A stretch of 64,000 nt of DNA from Cinclus cinclus (lineage: Eukaryota > Chordata > Aves > Passeriformes > Cinclidae). Location: contig NW_026912212.1 of NCBI RefSeq assembly GCF_963662255.1, positions 496,001-560,000 of the forward strand, read 5' to 3'. Below are positions 50,816-62,440 of the stretch, piece after piece; within the stretch, counting starts at the first letter, position 1; the number at the start of each line of letters is the position of its first letter. The position numbers and the translations under genes were made by a program. The notes under the pieces were generated by a model. The model saw only the letters and a program-made list of their open reading frames with translations. It was not told the DNA's origin and ran no database searches.

Positions 50816-52899
50816 TGGTGTCACAATGCATCCCATGCCCTTTTAGGCCACTTGATGTCACAATGAATCATTTGATTCTTGGCCTCCATGGTGGCGTAAT
50901 TGTACCAGGTTTTAATTGGGCCCCATGCTTTCACAATACATCCCTGCCCCTTTCAGGCCCATTGGTGTCAAAAGGGATCATTAGGTTGTTATCCTGCATT
51001 GGGTCACAATGGATCCTTGCTTCTCTTAACGCCTGTGCTGTCACAATGCATCCCATGCCCTTTTAGGCCACTTGATGTCACAATGAATCATTTGATTCTT
51101 GGCCTCCACGGTGGCATAATAGATCCTTGCCTCTATTGGTCCCCGTGCTGTAACAATCCATCCCTGGCTCTTTTAGGCCCATTGGTGTCACTAGGGATCA
51201 TTAGATTTTTAGCCTGCATTGGGTCACAATGGTTCCTTGCTTCTCTTAACCCCTGTGCTGTCACAATGCATCCCATGCCCTTTTAGGCCACTTGATGTCA
51301 CAATGAATCATTTGATTCTTGGCCTCCACGGTGGCATAATAGATCCTTGCTTCTATTGGTCCCCGTGCTGTAACAATCCATCCCTGGCCCTTTTTATACC
51401 CCCTGGTGCCACAAGGGATCATTAGATTGTTAGCCTGCATTGGGTCACAATGGTTCCTGGCTTCTCTTAACCTCTGTGGTGTCACAATGCATTCCAAGCC
51501 CTTTTAGGCCACTTGGTCTTACAATGAACCATTTGATTCTTGGCCTTCATGGTGTCATAATGGTTCCTTGCTTCTATATGTCCCCATGATGTCAGAGTTC
51601 ATCCATGGTCCTTTTTCGCCCCCTGGTGTCAAAAGGGATTCTTAGATTGATAGCCTTCATTGGGTTACAATGGTTCCTTGCTTCTCTTAACCCCTGTGGT
51701 GTCACAATGCATTCCATGCCCTTTTAGGCCACTTGATGTCACAATGAATCATTTGATTCTTGGCCTCCATGGTGGCATAATTGTACCAGGTTTTACTGGG
51801 GCCCCATGCTTTCACAATTCATCCCTGCCCCTTTTAGGCCCATTGGTGTCACAAGGGATCATTAGATTGTTAGCCTGCATTGGGTCACAATGGTTCCTTG
51901 CTTCTCTTAACCCCTGTGCTGTCACAATGCATTCCAAGCCCTTTTAGGCCACTTGATGTCACAATGAATCATTTGATTCTTGGCCTCCATGGTGGCATAA
52001 TTGTACCAGGTTTTACTGGGGCCCCATGCTTTCACAATTCATCCCTGCCCCTTTTAGGCCCATTGGTGTCACAAGGGATCATTAGATTGTTAGCCTGCAT
52101 TGGGTCACAATGGTTCCTTGCTTCTCTTAACCTCTGTGGTGTCACAATGCATTCCAAGCCCTTTTAGGCCACTTGGTCTTACAATGAACCATTTGATTCT
52201 TGGCCTTCATGGTGTCATAATGGTTCCTTGCTTCTATAGGTCCCCATGCTGTCAAGGTTCATCCGTGGTCATTTTGCGCCACCTGGTGTCAAAAGGGATT
52301 CTTAGATTGTTAGCCTACATTGGGTCACAATGGTTCCTTGCTTCTCTTAACCTCTGTGCTGTCACAATGCATCCCATGCCCTTTTAGGCCACTTGATGTC
52401 ACAATGAATCATTTGATTCTTGGCCTCCATGTTGGCTTGATTGTACCATGTTTTCACTGGGCCCCATGCTTTCACAATACATCCCTGACCCTTTTAGGCC
52501 CATTGGTGTCAAAAGGGATCCTTAGATTGTTAGCCTCAATTGGGTGACAATGGATCCTTGCTTCTCTTAACCCCTGTGCTGTCACAATGCATCCCATGCC
52601 CTTTTAGGCCACTTGATGTCACAATGAATCATTTGATTCTTGGCCTCCACGGTGGCATAATAGATCCTTGCTTCTATTGGTCCCCGTGCTGTAACAATCC
52701 ATCCCTGGCCCTTTTTATACCCCCTGGTGCCACAAGGGATCATTAGATTGTTAGCCTGCATTGGGTCACAATGGTTCCTTGCTTCTCTTAACCTCTGTGC
52801 TGTCACAATGCATTCCAAGCCCTTTTAGGCCACTTGATGTCACAATGAACCATTTGATTCTTGGCCTTCATGGTGTCATAATGGTTCCTTGCTTCTATA

Positions 52900-53925
52900 G
52901 GTCCCCATGCTGTCAGAGTTCATCTGTGGTCATTTTGCGGCCCCTTGTGCCACAAGGGATTCTTTGATTGTTAGCCTGCATTGGGTGACAATGGTTCCTT
53001 GCTTCTCTTAACCCCTGTGGTGTCACAATGCATCCCATGCCCTTTTAGGCCACTTGATGTCACAATGAATCATTTGATTCTTGGCCTCCATGGTGGCGAA
53101 ATTGTACCAGGTTTAAATTGGGCCCCATGCTTTCACAATACATCCCTGCCCTTTTAGGCCCATTGGTGTCAAAAGGGATCATTAGATTGTTAGCCTCCAT
53201 TGGGTCACAATGGTTCCTTGCTTCTCTTAACCTCTGTGGTGTCACAATGCATTCCAAGCCCTTTTAGGCCACTTGATGTCACAATGAACCATTTGATTCT
53301 TGGCCTTCATGGTGTCATAATGGTTCCTTGCTTCTATAGGTCCCCATGCTGTCAGAGTTCATCCGTGGTCCTTTTGCGCCACCTGGTTTCAAAAGGGATT
53401 CTTAGATTGTTAGCCTGCATTGGGTCACAATGGTTCCTTGCTTCTCTTAACCCCTGTGGTGTCACAATGCATCCCATGCCCTTTTAAGCCACTTGATGTC
53501 ACAATGAATCATTTGATTCTTGGCCTCCATGGTGGCTTGATTGTACCATGTTTTCACTGGGCCCCATGCTTTCACAATACATCCCTGCCCCTTTTAGGCC
53601 CATTGGTGTCAAAAGGGATTATTAGATTGTTAGCCTCCATTGGGTCACAATGGATCCTTGCTTCTCTTAACCCCTGTGCTGTCACAATGCATCCCATGCC
53701 CTTTTAGGCCACTTGATGTCACAATGAATCATTTGACTCTTGGCCTGCACGGTGGCATAATAGATCCTTGCTTCTATTGGTCCCCGTGCTGTAACAATCC
53801 ATCCCTGGCCCTTTTTATACCCCCTGGTGCCACAAGGGATCATTAGATTGTTAGCCTGCATTGGGTCACAATGGTTCCTTGCTTCTCTTAACCTCTGTGG
53901 TGTCACAATGCATTCCAAGCCCTTT
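52900..53925. repeat. Partial third copy of the 8-monomer repeat
   Basis: Contains the same private markers in the same order: 'ttttgcggccccttg' near 52934, 'gtttaaattgggcc' near 53112, 'ttttaagccacttg' near 53484 and 'ggcctgcacggtgg' near 53744. It sits 3,082 bp (14 monomers) after the second copy and is separated from it by monomers of other types, so it was moved by a different exchange event. Confidence 0.83.
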
Positions 53926-55399
53926 TAGGCCACTTGGTCTTACAATGAACCATTTGATTCTTGGCCTTCATGGTGTCATAATAGATCCTTGCTTCTATTG
54001 GTCCCCGTGCTGTAACAATCCATCCCTGGCCCTTTTAGGCCCTTTGGTGTCACAAGGGATCATTAGATTGTTAGCCTGCATTGGGTCACAATGGTTCCTT
54101 GCTTCTCTTAACCCCTGTGGTGTCACAATGCATCCCATGCCCTTTTAGGCCACTTGATGTCACAATGAATCATTTGATTCTTGGCCTCCATGGTGGCGTA
54201 ATTGTACCAGGTTTTAATTGGGCCCCATGCTTTCACAATACATCCCTGCCCCTTTTAGGCCGATTAGTGTCAAAAGGGATCATTAGATTGTTAGCCTCCA
54301 TTGGGTCACAATGGATCCTTGCTTCTCTTAACCCCTGTGCTGTCACAATGCATCCCATGCCCTTTTAGGCCACTTGATGTCACAATGAATCATTTGATTC
54401 TTGGCCTCCATGGTGGCTTGATTGTACCATGTTTTCACTGGGCCCCATGCTTTCACAATACATCCCTGACCCTTTTAGGCCCATTGGTGTCAAAAGGGAT
54501 CCTTAGATTGTTAGCCTCAATTGGGTGACAATGGATCCTTGCTTCTCTTAACCCCTGTGGTGTCACAATGCATCCCATGCCCTTTTAGGCCACTTGATGT
54601 CACAATGAATCATTTGATTCTTGGCCTCCACGGTGGCATAATAGATCCTTGCTTCTATTGGTCCCCGTGCTGTAACAATCCATCCCTGGCCCTTTTTATA
54701 CCCCCTGGTGCCACAAGGGATCATTAGATTGTTAGCCTGCATTGGGTCACAATGGTTCCTTGCTTCTCTTAACCTCTGTGGTGTCACAATGCATTCCAAG
54801 CCCTTTTAGGCCACTTGGTCTTACAATGAACCATTTGATTCTTGGCCTTCATGGTGTCATAATAGATCCTTGCTTCTATTGGTCCCCGTGCTGTAACAAT
54901 CCATCCCTGGCCCTTTTAGGCCCTTTGGTGTCACAAGGGATCATTAGATTGTTAGCCTGCATTGGGTCACAATGGTGCCTTGCTTCTCTTAACCCCTGTG
55001 CTGTCACAATGCATCCCATGCCCTTTTAGGCCACTTGATGTCACAATGAATCATTTTATTCTTGGCCTCCACGGTGGCATAATAGATCCTTGCTTCTATT
55101 GGTCCCCATGCTTTCACAATACATCCCTGCCCCTTTTAGGCCCATTGGTGTCAAAAGGGATCATTAGATTGTTAGCCCGCATTGGGTCACAATGGATCCT
55201 TGCTTCTCTTAACGCCTGTGCTGTCACAATGCATCCCATGCCCTTTTAGGCCACTTGATGTCACAATGAATCATTTGATTCTTGGCCTCCACGGTGGCAT
55301 AATAGATCCTTGCTTCTATTGGTCCCCGTGCTGTAACAATTCATCCCTGGCCCTTTTTATACCCCCTGGTGCCACAAAGGATCATTAGATTGTTAGCCT

Positions 55400-58012
55400 G
55401 CATTGGGTCACAATGGTTCCTTGCTTCTCTTAACCTCTGTGCTGTCACAATGCATCCCATGCCCTTTTAGGCCACTTGATGTCACAATGAATCATTTGAT
55501 TCTTGGCCTCCATGGTGGCATAATAGATCCTTGCTTCTATTGGTCCCCGTGTTGTCACAATTCATCCCTGCCCCTTTTAGGCCCATTGGTGTCACAAGGG
55601 ATCATTAGATTGTTAGCCTGCATTGGGTCACAATGGTTCCTTGCTTCTCTTAACCTCTGTGGTGTCACAATGCATCCCATGCCCTTTTAGGCCACTTGAT
55701 GTCACAATGAATCATTTGATTCTTGGCCTCCACGGTGGCATAATAGATCCTTGCTTCTATTGGTCCCCGTGCTGTAACAATCCATCCCTGGCCCTTTTTA
55801 TACCCAGTGGTGCCACAAGGGATCATTAGATTGTTAGCCTGCATTGGGTCACAATGGTTCCTTGCTTCTCTTAACCTCTGTGGTGTCACAATGCATTCCA
55901 AGCCCTTTTAGGCCACTTGATGTCACAATGAACCATTTGATTCTTGGCCTTCATGGTGTCATAATGGTTCCTTGCTTCTATAGGTCCCCATGCTGTCAGA
56001 GTTCATCCGTGGTCCTTTTGCGCCACCTGGTTTCAAAAGGGATTCTTAGATTGTTAGCCTGCATTGGGTTACAATGGTGCCTTTCTTCTCTTAACCCCTG
56101 TGGTGTCACAATGCATCCCATGCCCTTTTAGGCCACTTGATGTCACAATGAATCATTTGATTCTTGGCCTCCATGGTGGCATAATAGATCCTTGCTTCTA
56201 TTGGTCCCCGTGCTGTAACAATCCATCCCTGGCCCTTTTTATACCCCCTGGTGCCACAAGGGATCATTAGATTGTTAGCCTGCATAGGGTCACAATGGTT
56301 CCTTGCTTCTCTTAACCTCTGTGGTGTCACAATGCATTCCAAGCCCTTTTAGGCCACTTGGTCTTACAATGAACCATTTGATTCTTGGCCTTCATGGTGT
56401 CATAATGGTTCCTTGCTTCTATAGGTCCCCATGCTGTCAGAGTTCATCCGTGGTCGTTTTGCGCCCCCTTGTGCCACAAGGGATTCTTAGACTGTTAGCC
56501 TGCATTGGGTCACAATGGTTCCTTGCTTCTCTTAACCCCTGTGGTGTCACAATGCATCCCATGCCCTTTTAGGCCACTTGGTCTTACAATGAACCATTTG
56601 ATTCTTGGCCTTCATGGTGTCATAATGGTTCCTTGCTTCTATAGGTCCCCATGCTGTCAGAGTTCATCCGTGGTCCTTTTGCGCCACCTGGTTTCAAAAG
56701 GGATTCTTAGATTGTTAGCCTGCATTGGGTCACAATGGTTCCTTGCTTCTCTTAACCTCTGTGCTGTCACAATGCATCCCATGCCCTTTTAGGCCACTTG
56801 ATGTCACAATGAATCATTTGATTCTTGGCCTCCATGGTGGCATAATAGATCCTTGCTTCTATTGGTCCCCGTGTTGTCACAATTCATCCCTGCCCCTTTT
56901 AGGCCCATTGGTGTCACAAGGGATCATTAGATTGTTAGCCTGCATTGGGTCACAATGGTTCCTTGCTTCTCTTAACCTCTGTGGTGTCACAATGCATCCC
57001 ATGCCCTTTTAGGCCACTTGATGTCACAATGAATCATTTGATTCTTGGCCTCCATGGTGGCATAAAAGATCCTTGCTTCTATTTGTCCCCGTGCTGTAAC
57101 AATCCATCCCTGGCCTTTTTTATACCCCCCGGTGCCACAAGGGATCATTAGATTGTTAGCCTGCATTGGGTCACAATGGTTCCTTGCTTCTCTTAACCTC
57201 TGTGGTGTCACAATGCATTCCAAGCCCTTTTAGGCCACTTGATGTCACAATGAACCATTTGATTCTTGGCCTTCATGGTGTCATAATGGTTCCTTGCTTC
57301 TATAGGTCCCCATGCTGTCAGAGTTCATCCGTGGTCCTTTTGCGCCACCTGGTTTCAAAAGGGATTCTTAGATTGTTAGCCTGCATTGGGTTACAATGGT
57401 GCCTTTCTTCTCTTAACCCCTGTGGTGTCACAATGCATCCCATGCCCTTTTAGGCCACTTGATGTCACAATGAATCATTTGATTCTTGGCCTCCATGGTG
57501 GCATAATAGATCCTTGCTTCTATTGGTCCCCGTGCTGTAACAATCCATCCCTGGCCCTTTTTATACCCCCTGGTGCCACAAGGGATCATTAGATTGTTAG
57601 CCTGCATAGGGTCACAATGGTTCCTTGCTTCTCTTAACCTCTGTGGTGTCACAATGCATTCCAAGCCCTTTTAGGCCACTTGGTCTTACAATGAACCATT
57701 TGATTCTTGGCCTTCATGGTGTCATAATGGTTCCTTGCTTCTATAGGTCCCCATGCTGTCAGAGTTCATCCGTGGTCGTTTTGCGCCCCCTTGTGCCACA
57801 AGGGATTCTTAGACTGTTAGCCTGCATTGGGTCACAATGGTTCCTTGCTTCTCTTAACCCCTGTGGTGTCACAATGCATCCCATGCCCTTTTAGGCCACT
57901 TGGTCTTACAATGAACCATTTGATTCTTGGCCTTCATGGTGTCATAATGGTTCCTTGCTTCTATAGGTCCCCATGCTGTCAGAGTTCATCCGTGGTCCTT
58001 TTGCGCCCCCTG
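55400..58012. repeat. 6-monomer higher-order repeat, period 1322 bp
   Basis: 55400-56690 and 56722-58012 match at an offset of 1,322 bp and lie back to back, so this is an almost complete two-unit higher-order repeat. Shared markers are 'ccccgtgttgtcac' (55550, 56872), 'gtggtcgttttgcg' (56453, 57775), 'agactgttagcc' (56490, 57812) and 'gtgcctttcttctc'. The second copy has its own changes ('cataaaagatcc', 'ctatttgtcccc'). Confidence 0.88.
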
Positions 58013-60028
58013 GTGTCAAAAGGGATTCTTAGATTGTTAGCCTACATTGGGTCACAATGGTTCCTTGCTTCTCTTAACCCCTGTGGTGTCACAATGCATC
58101 CCATGCCCTTTTAGGCCACTTGATGTCACAATGAATCATTTGATTCTTGGCCTCCATGGTGGCGTAATTGTACCAGGTTTTAATTGGGCCCCATGCTTTC
58201 ACAATTCATCCCTGCCCCTTTTAGGCCCATTGGTGTCAAAAGGGATCATTAGATTGTTAGCCTCCATTGGGTCACAATGAATCCTTGCTTCTCTTAACCC
58301 CTGTGCTGTCACAATGCATCCCATGCCCTTTTAGGCCACTTGATGTCACAATGAATCATTTGATTCTTGGCCTCCACGGTGGCATAATAGATCCTTGCTT
58401 CTATTGGTCCCCGTGCTGTAACAATCCATCCCTGGCCCTTTATATACCCCCTGGTGCCTCAAGGGATCATTAGATTGTTAGCCTGCATTGGGTCACAATG
58501 GTTCCTTGCTTCTCTTAACCTCTGTGGTGTCACAATGCATTCCAAGCCCTTTTAGGCCACTTGGTCTTACAATGAACCATTTGATTCTTGGCCTTCATGG
58601 TGTCATAATGGTTCCTTGCTTCTATAGGTCCCCATGCTGTCAGAGTTCATCCGTGGTCCTTTTGCGCCACCTGGTTTCAAAAGGGATTCTTAGATTGTTA
58701 GCCTGCATTGGGTCACAATGGTTCCTTGCTTCTCTTAACCTCTGTGGTGTCACAATGCATCCCATGCCCTTTTAGGCCACTTGATGTCACAATGAATCAT
58801 TTGATTCTTGGCCTCCATGGTGGCATAATAGATCCTTGCTTCTATTGGTCCCCGTGCTGTAACAATTCATCCCTGTCCCTTTTAGGCCCATTGGTGTCAC
58901 AAGGGATCATTAGATTGTTAGCCTGCATTGGGTCACAATGGTTCCTTGCTTCTCTTAACCTCTGTGGTGTCACAATGCATCCCATGCCCTTTTAGGCCAC
59001 TTGATGTCACAATGAATCATTTGATTCTTGGCCTCCATGGTGGCATAATAGATCCTTGCTTCTATTGGTCCCCGTGCTGTAACAATCCATCCCTGGCCCT
59101 TTTTATACCCAGTGGTGCCACAAGGGATCATTAGATGGTTAGCCTGCATTGGGTCACAATGGTTCCTTGCTTCTCTTAACCTCTGTGGTGTCACAATGCA
59201 TTCCATGCCCTTTTAGGCCACTTGGTCTTACAATGAACCATTTGATTCTTGGCCTTCATGGTGTCATAATGGTTCCTTGCTTCTATATGTCCCCATGCTG
59301 TAAGAGTTCATCCGTGGTCCTTTTGCGCCACCTGGTGTCAAAAGGGATTCCTAGATTGTTAGCCTACATTGGGTCACAATGGTTCCTTGCTTCTCTTAAC
59401 CCCTGTGGTGTCACAATGCATCCCATGCCCTTTTAGGCCACTTGATGTCACAATGAATCATTTGATTCTTGGCCTCCATGGTGGCGTAATTGTACCAGGT
59501 TTTAATTGGGCCCCATGCTTTCACAATACATCCCTGCCCCTTTTAGGCCCATTGGTGTCAAAAGGGATCATTAGATTGTTAGCCTGCATTGGGTCACAAT
59601 GGTTCCTTGCTTCTCTTAACCCCTGTGGTGTCACAATGCATCCCATGCCCTTTTAGGCCACTTGATGTCACAATGAATCATTTGATTCTTGGCCTCCATG
59701 GTGGCATAATAGATCCTTGCTTCTATTGGTCCCTCTGCTGTAACAATTCATCCCTGGCCCTTTTAGGCCCATTGGTGTCACAAGGGATCATTAGATTGTT
59801 AGCCTGCATTGGGTCACAATGGTTCCTTGCTTCTCTTAACCTCTGTGGTGTCACAATGCATCCCATGCCCTTTTAGGCCACTTGGTCTTACAATGAACCA
59901 TTTGATTCTTGGCCTTCATGGTGTCATAATGGTTCCTTGCTTCTATAGGTCCCCATGATGTCAGAGTTCATCCATGGTAATTTTGCGCCCCCTGGTGTCA
60001 AAAGGGATTCTTAGATTGTTAGCCTGCA

Positions 60029-62440
60029 TTGGGTTACAATGGTTCCTTGCTTCTCTTAACCCCTGTGGTGTCACAATGCATCCCATGCCCTTTTAGGCCA
60101 CTTGATGTCACAATGAATCATTTGATTCTTGGCCTCCATGGTGGCATAATTGTACCAGGTTTTACTGGGGCCCCATGCTTTCACAAATCATCCCTGCCCC
60201 TTTTAGGCCCATTGGTGTCACAAGGGATCATTAGATTGTTAGCCTGCATTGGGTCACAATGGTTCCTTGCTTCTCTTAACCTCTGTGGTGTCACAATGCA
60301 TCCCATGCCCTTTTAGGCCACTTGGTCTTACAATGAACCATTTGATTCTTGGCCTTCATGGTGTCATAATGGTTCCTTGTTTCTATTGGGCTCCATGCTG
60401 TCACAATTCATCCCTGGCCCTTTTACGCCCCCTGGTGTCAAATGGGATCCTGGGATTATTAGCCTCCATTGGGTCACAATGGATCCTTGCTTCTCTTAAC
60501 CCCTGTGCTGTCACAATGCATCCCATGCCCTTTTAGGCCACTTGATGTCACAATGAATCATTTGATTCTTGGCCTCCACGGTGGCATAATAGATCCTTGC
60601 TTCTATTGGTCCCCGTGCTGTAACAATCCATCCCTGGCCCTTTTTATACCCCCTGGTGCCACAAGGGATCATTAGATTGTTAGCCTGCATTGGGTCACAA
60701 TGGTTCCTTGCTTCTCTTAACCTCTGTGCTGTCACAATGCATCCCATGCCCTTTTAGGCCACTTGATGTCACAATGAACCATTTGATTCTTGGCCTTCAT
60801 GGTGTCATAATGGTTCCTTGCTTCTATAGGTCCCCATGCTGTCAGAGTTCATCCGTGGTCCTTTTGCGCCCCCTGGTGTCAAAAAGGATTCTTAGATTGT
60901 TAGCCTGCATTGGGTTGCAATGGTGCCTTGCTTCTCTTAACCCCTGTGGTGTCACAATGCATCCCATGCCCTTTTAGGCCACTTGATGTCACAATGAATC
61001 ATTTGATTATTGGCCTCCATGGTGTCATAATTGTTCCTAGTTTCTATTGGGCCCCATGCTGTCACAATTCATCCCTGGCCCTTTTTATACCCCCTGGTGC
61101 CACAAGGGATCATTAGATTGTTAGCCTGCATAGGGTCACAATGGTTCCTTGCTTCTCTTAACCTCTGTGCTGTCACATTGCATCCCATGCCCTTTTAGGC
61201 CACTTGATGTCACAATGAATCATTTGATTCTTGGCCTCCATGTTGGCGTAATTGTACCAGGTTTTCATTGGGCCCCATGCTTTCACAATAAATCCCTGCT
61301 CCTTTAAGGCCCATTGGTGCCAAAAGGGATTTTTAGATTGTTAGCCTCCATTGGGTCACAATGGATCCTTGCTTCTCTTACCCCCTGTGCTGTCACAATG
61401 CATCCCATGCCCTTTTAGGCCACTTGATGTCACAATGAATCATTTGATTCTTGGCCTCCATGGTGGCATAATAAATCCTTGCTTCTATTGGTCCCCGTGC
61501 TGTAACAATCCATCCCTGGCCCTTTTTATACCCCCTGGTGCCACAAGGGATCATTAGAGTGTTAGCCTGCATTGGGTCACAATGGTTCCTTGCTTCTCTT
61601 AACCTCTGTGGTGTCACAATGCATTCCAAGCCCTTTTCGGCCACTTGGTCTTACAATGAACCATTTGATTCTTGGCCTTCATGGTGTCATAATGGTTCCT
61701 TGCTTCTATAGGTGCCCATGATGTCAGAGTTCATCCATGGTCCTTTTTCGCCCCCTGGTGTCAAAAGGGATTCTTAGATTGTTAGCCTGCATTGGGTTAC
61801 AATGGTTCCTTACTTCTCTTAACCCCTGTGGTGTCACAATGCATCCCATGCCCTTTTAGGCCACTTGATGTCACAATGAATCATTTGATTCTTGGCCTCC
61901 ATGGTGGCATAATTGTACCAGGTTTTACTGGGGCCCCATGCTTTCACAAATCATCCCTGCCCCTTTTAGGCCCATTGGTGTCACAAGGGATCATTAGATT
62001 GTTAGCCTGCATTTGGTCACAATGGTTCCTTGCTTCTCTTAACCTCTGTGGTGTCACAATGCATCCCATGCCCTTTTAGGCCACTTGATGTCACAATGAA
62101 TCATTTGCTTCTTGGCCTCCATGGTGTCATAATGGTTCCTTGTTTCTATTGGGCTCCATGCTGTCACAATTCATCCCTGGCCCTTTTACGCCCCCTGGTG
62201 TCAAATGGGATCCTGGGATTATTAGCCTCCATTGGGTCACAATGGATCCTTGCTTCTCTTAACCCCTGTGCTGTCACAATGCATCCCATGCCCTTTTAGG
62301 CCACTTGATGTCACAATGAATCATTTGATTCTTGGCCTCCACGGTGGCATAATAGATCCTTGCTTCTATTGGTCCCCGTGCTGTAACAATCCATCCCTGG
62401 CCCTTTTTATACCCCCTGGTGCCACAAGGGATCATTAGAT
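60029..62440. repeat. 8-monomer higher-order repeat, period 1763 bp
   Basis: About 60029-60690 and 61792-62440 match at an offset of 1,763 bp. Shared markers are 'tttcacaaatcatccctg' (60180, 61943), 'ttgggctccatgctg' (60386, 62149) and 'caaatgggatcctggg' (60439, 62202). The sequence between contains less typical monomers (61130-61330), with changes such as 'gtcacattgcatcc', 'aataaatccctgctcc' and 'ggtgccaaaaggg'. Confidence 0.82.
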
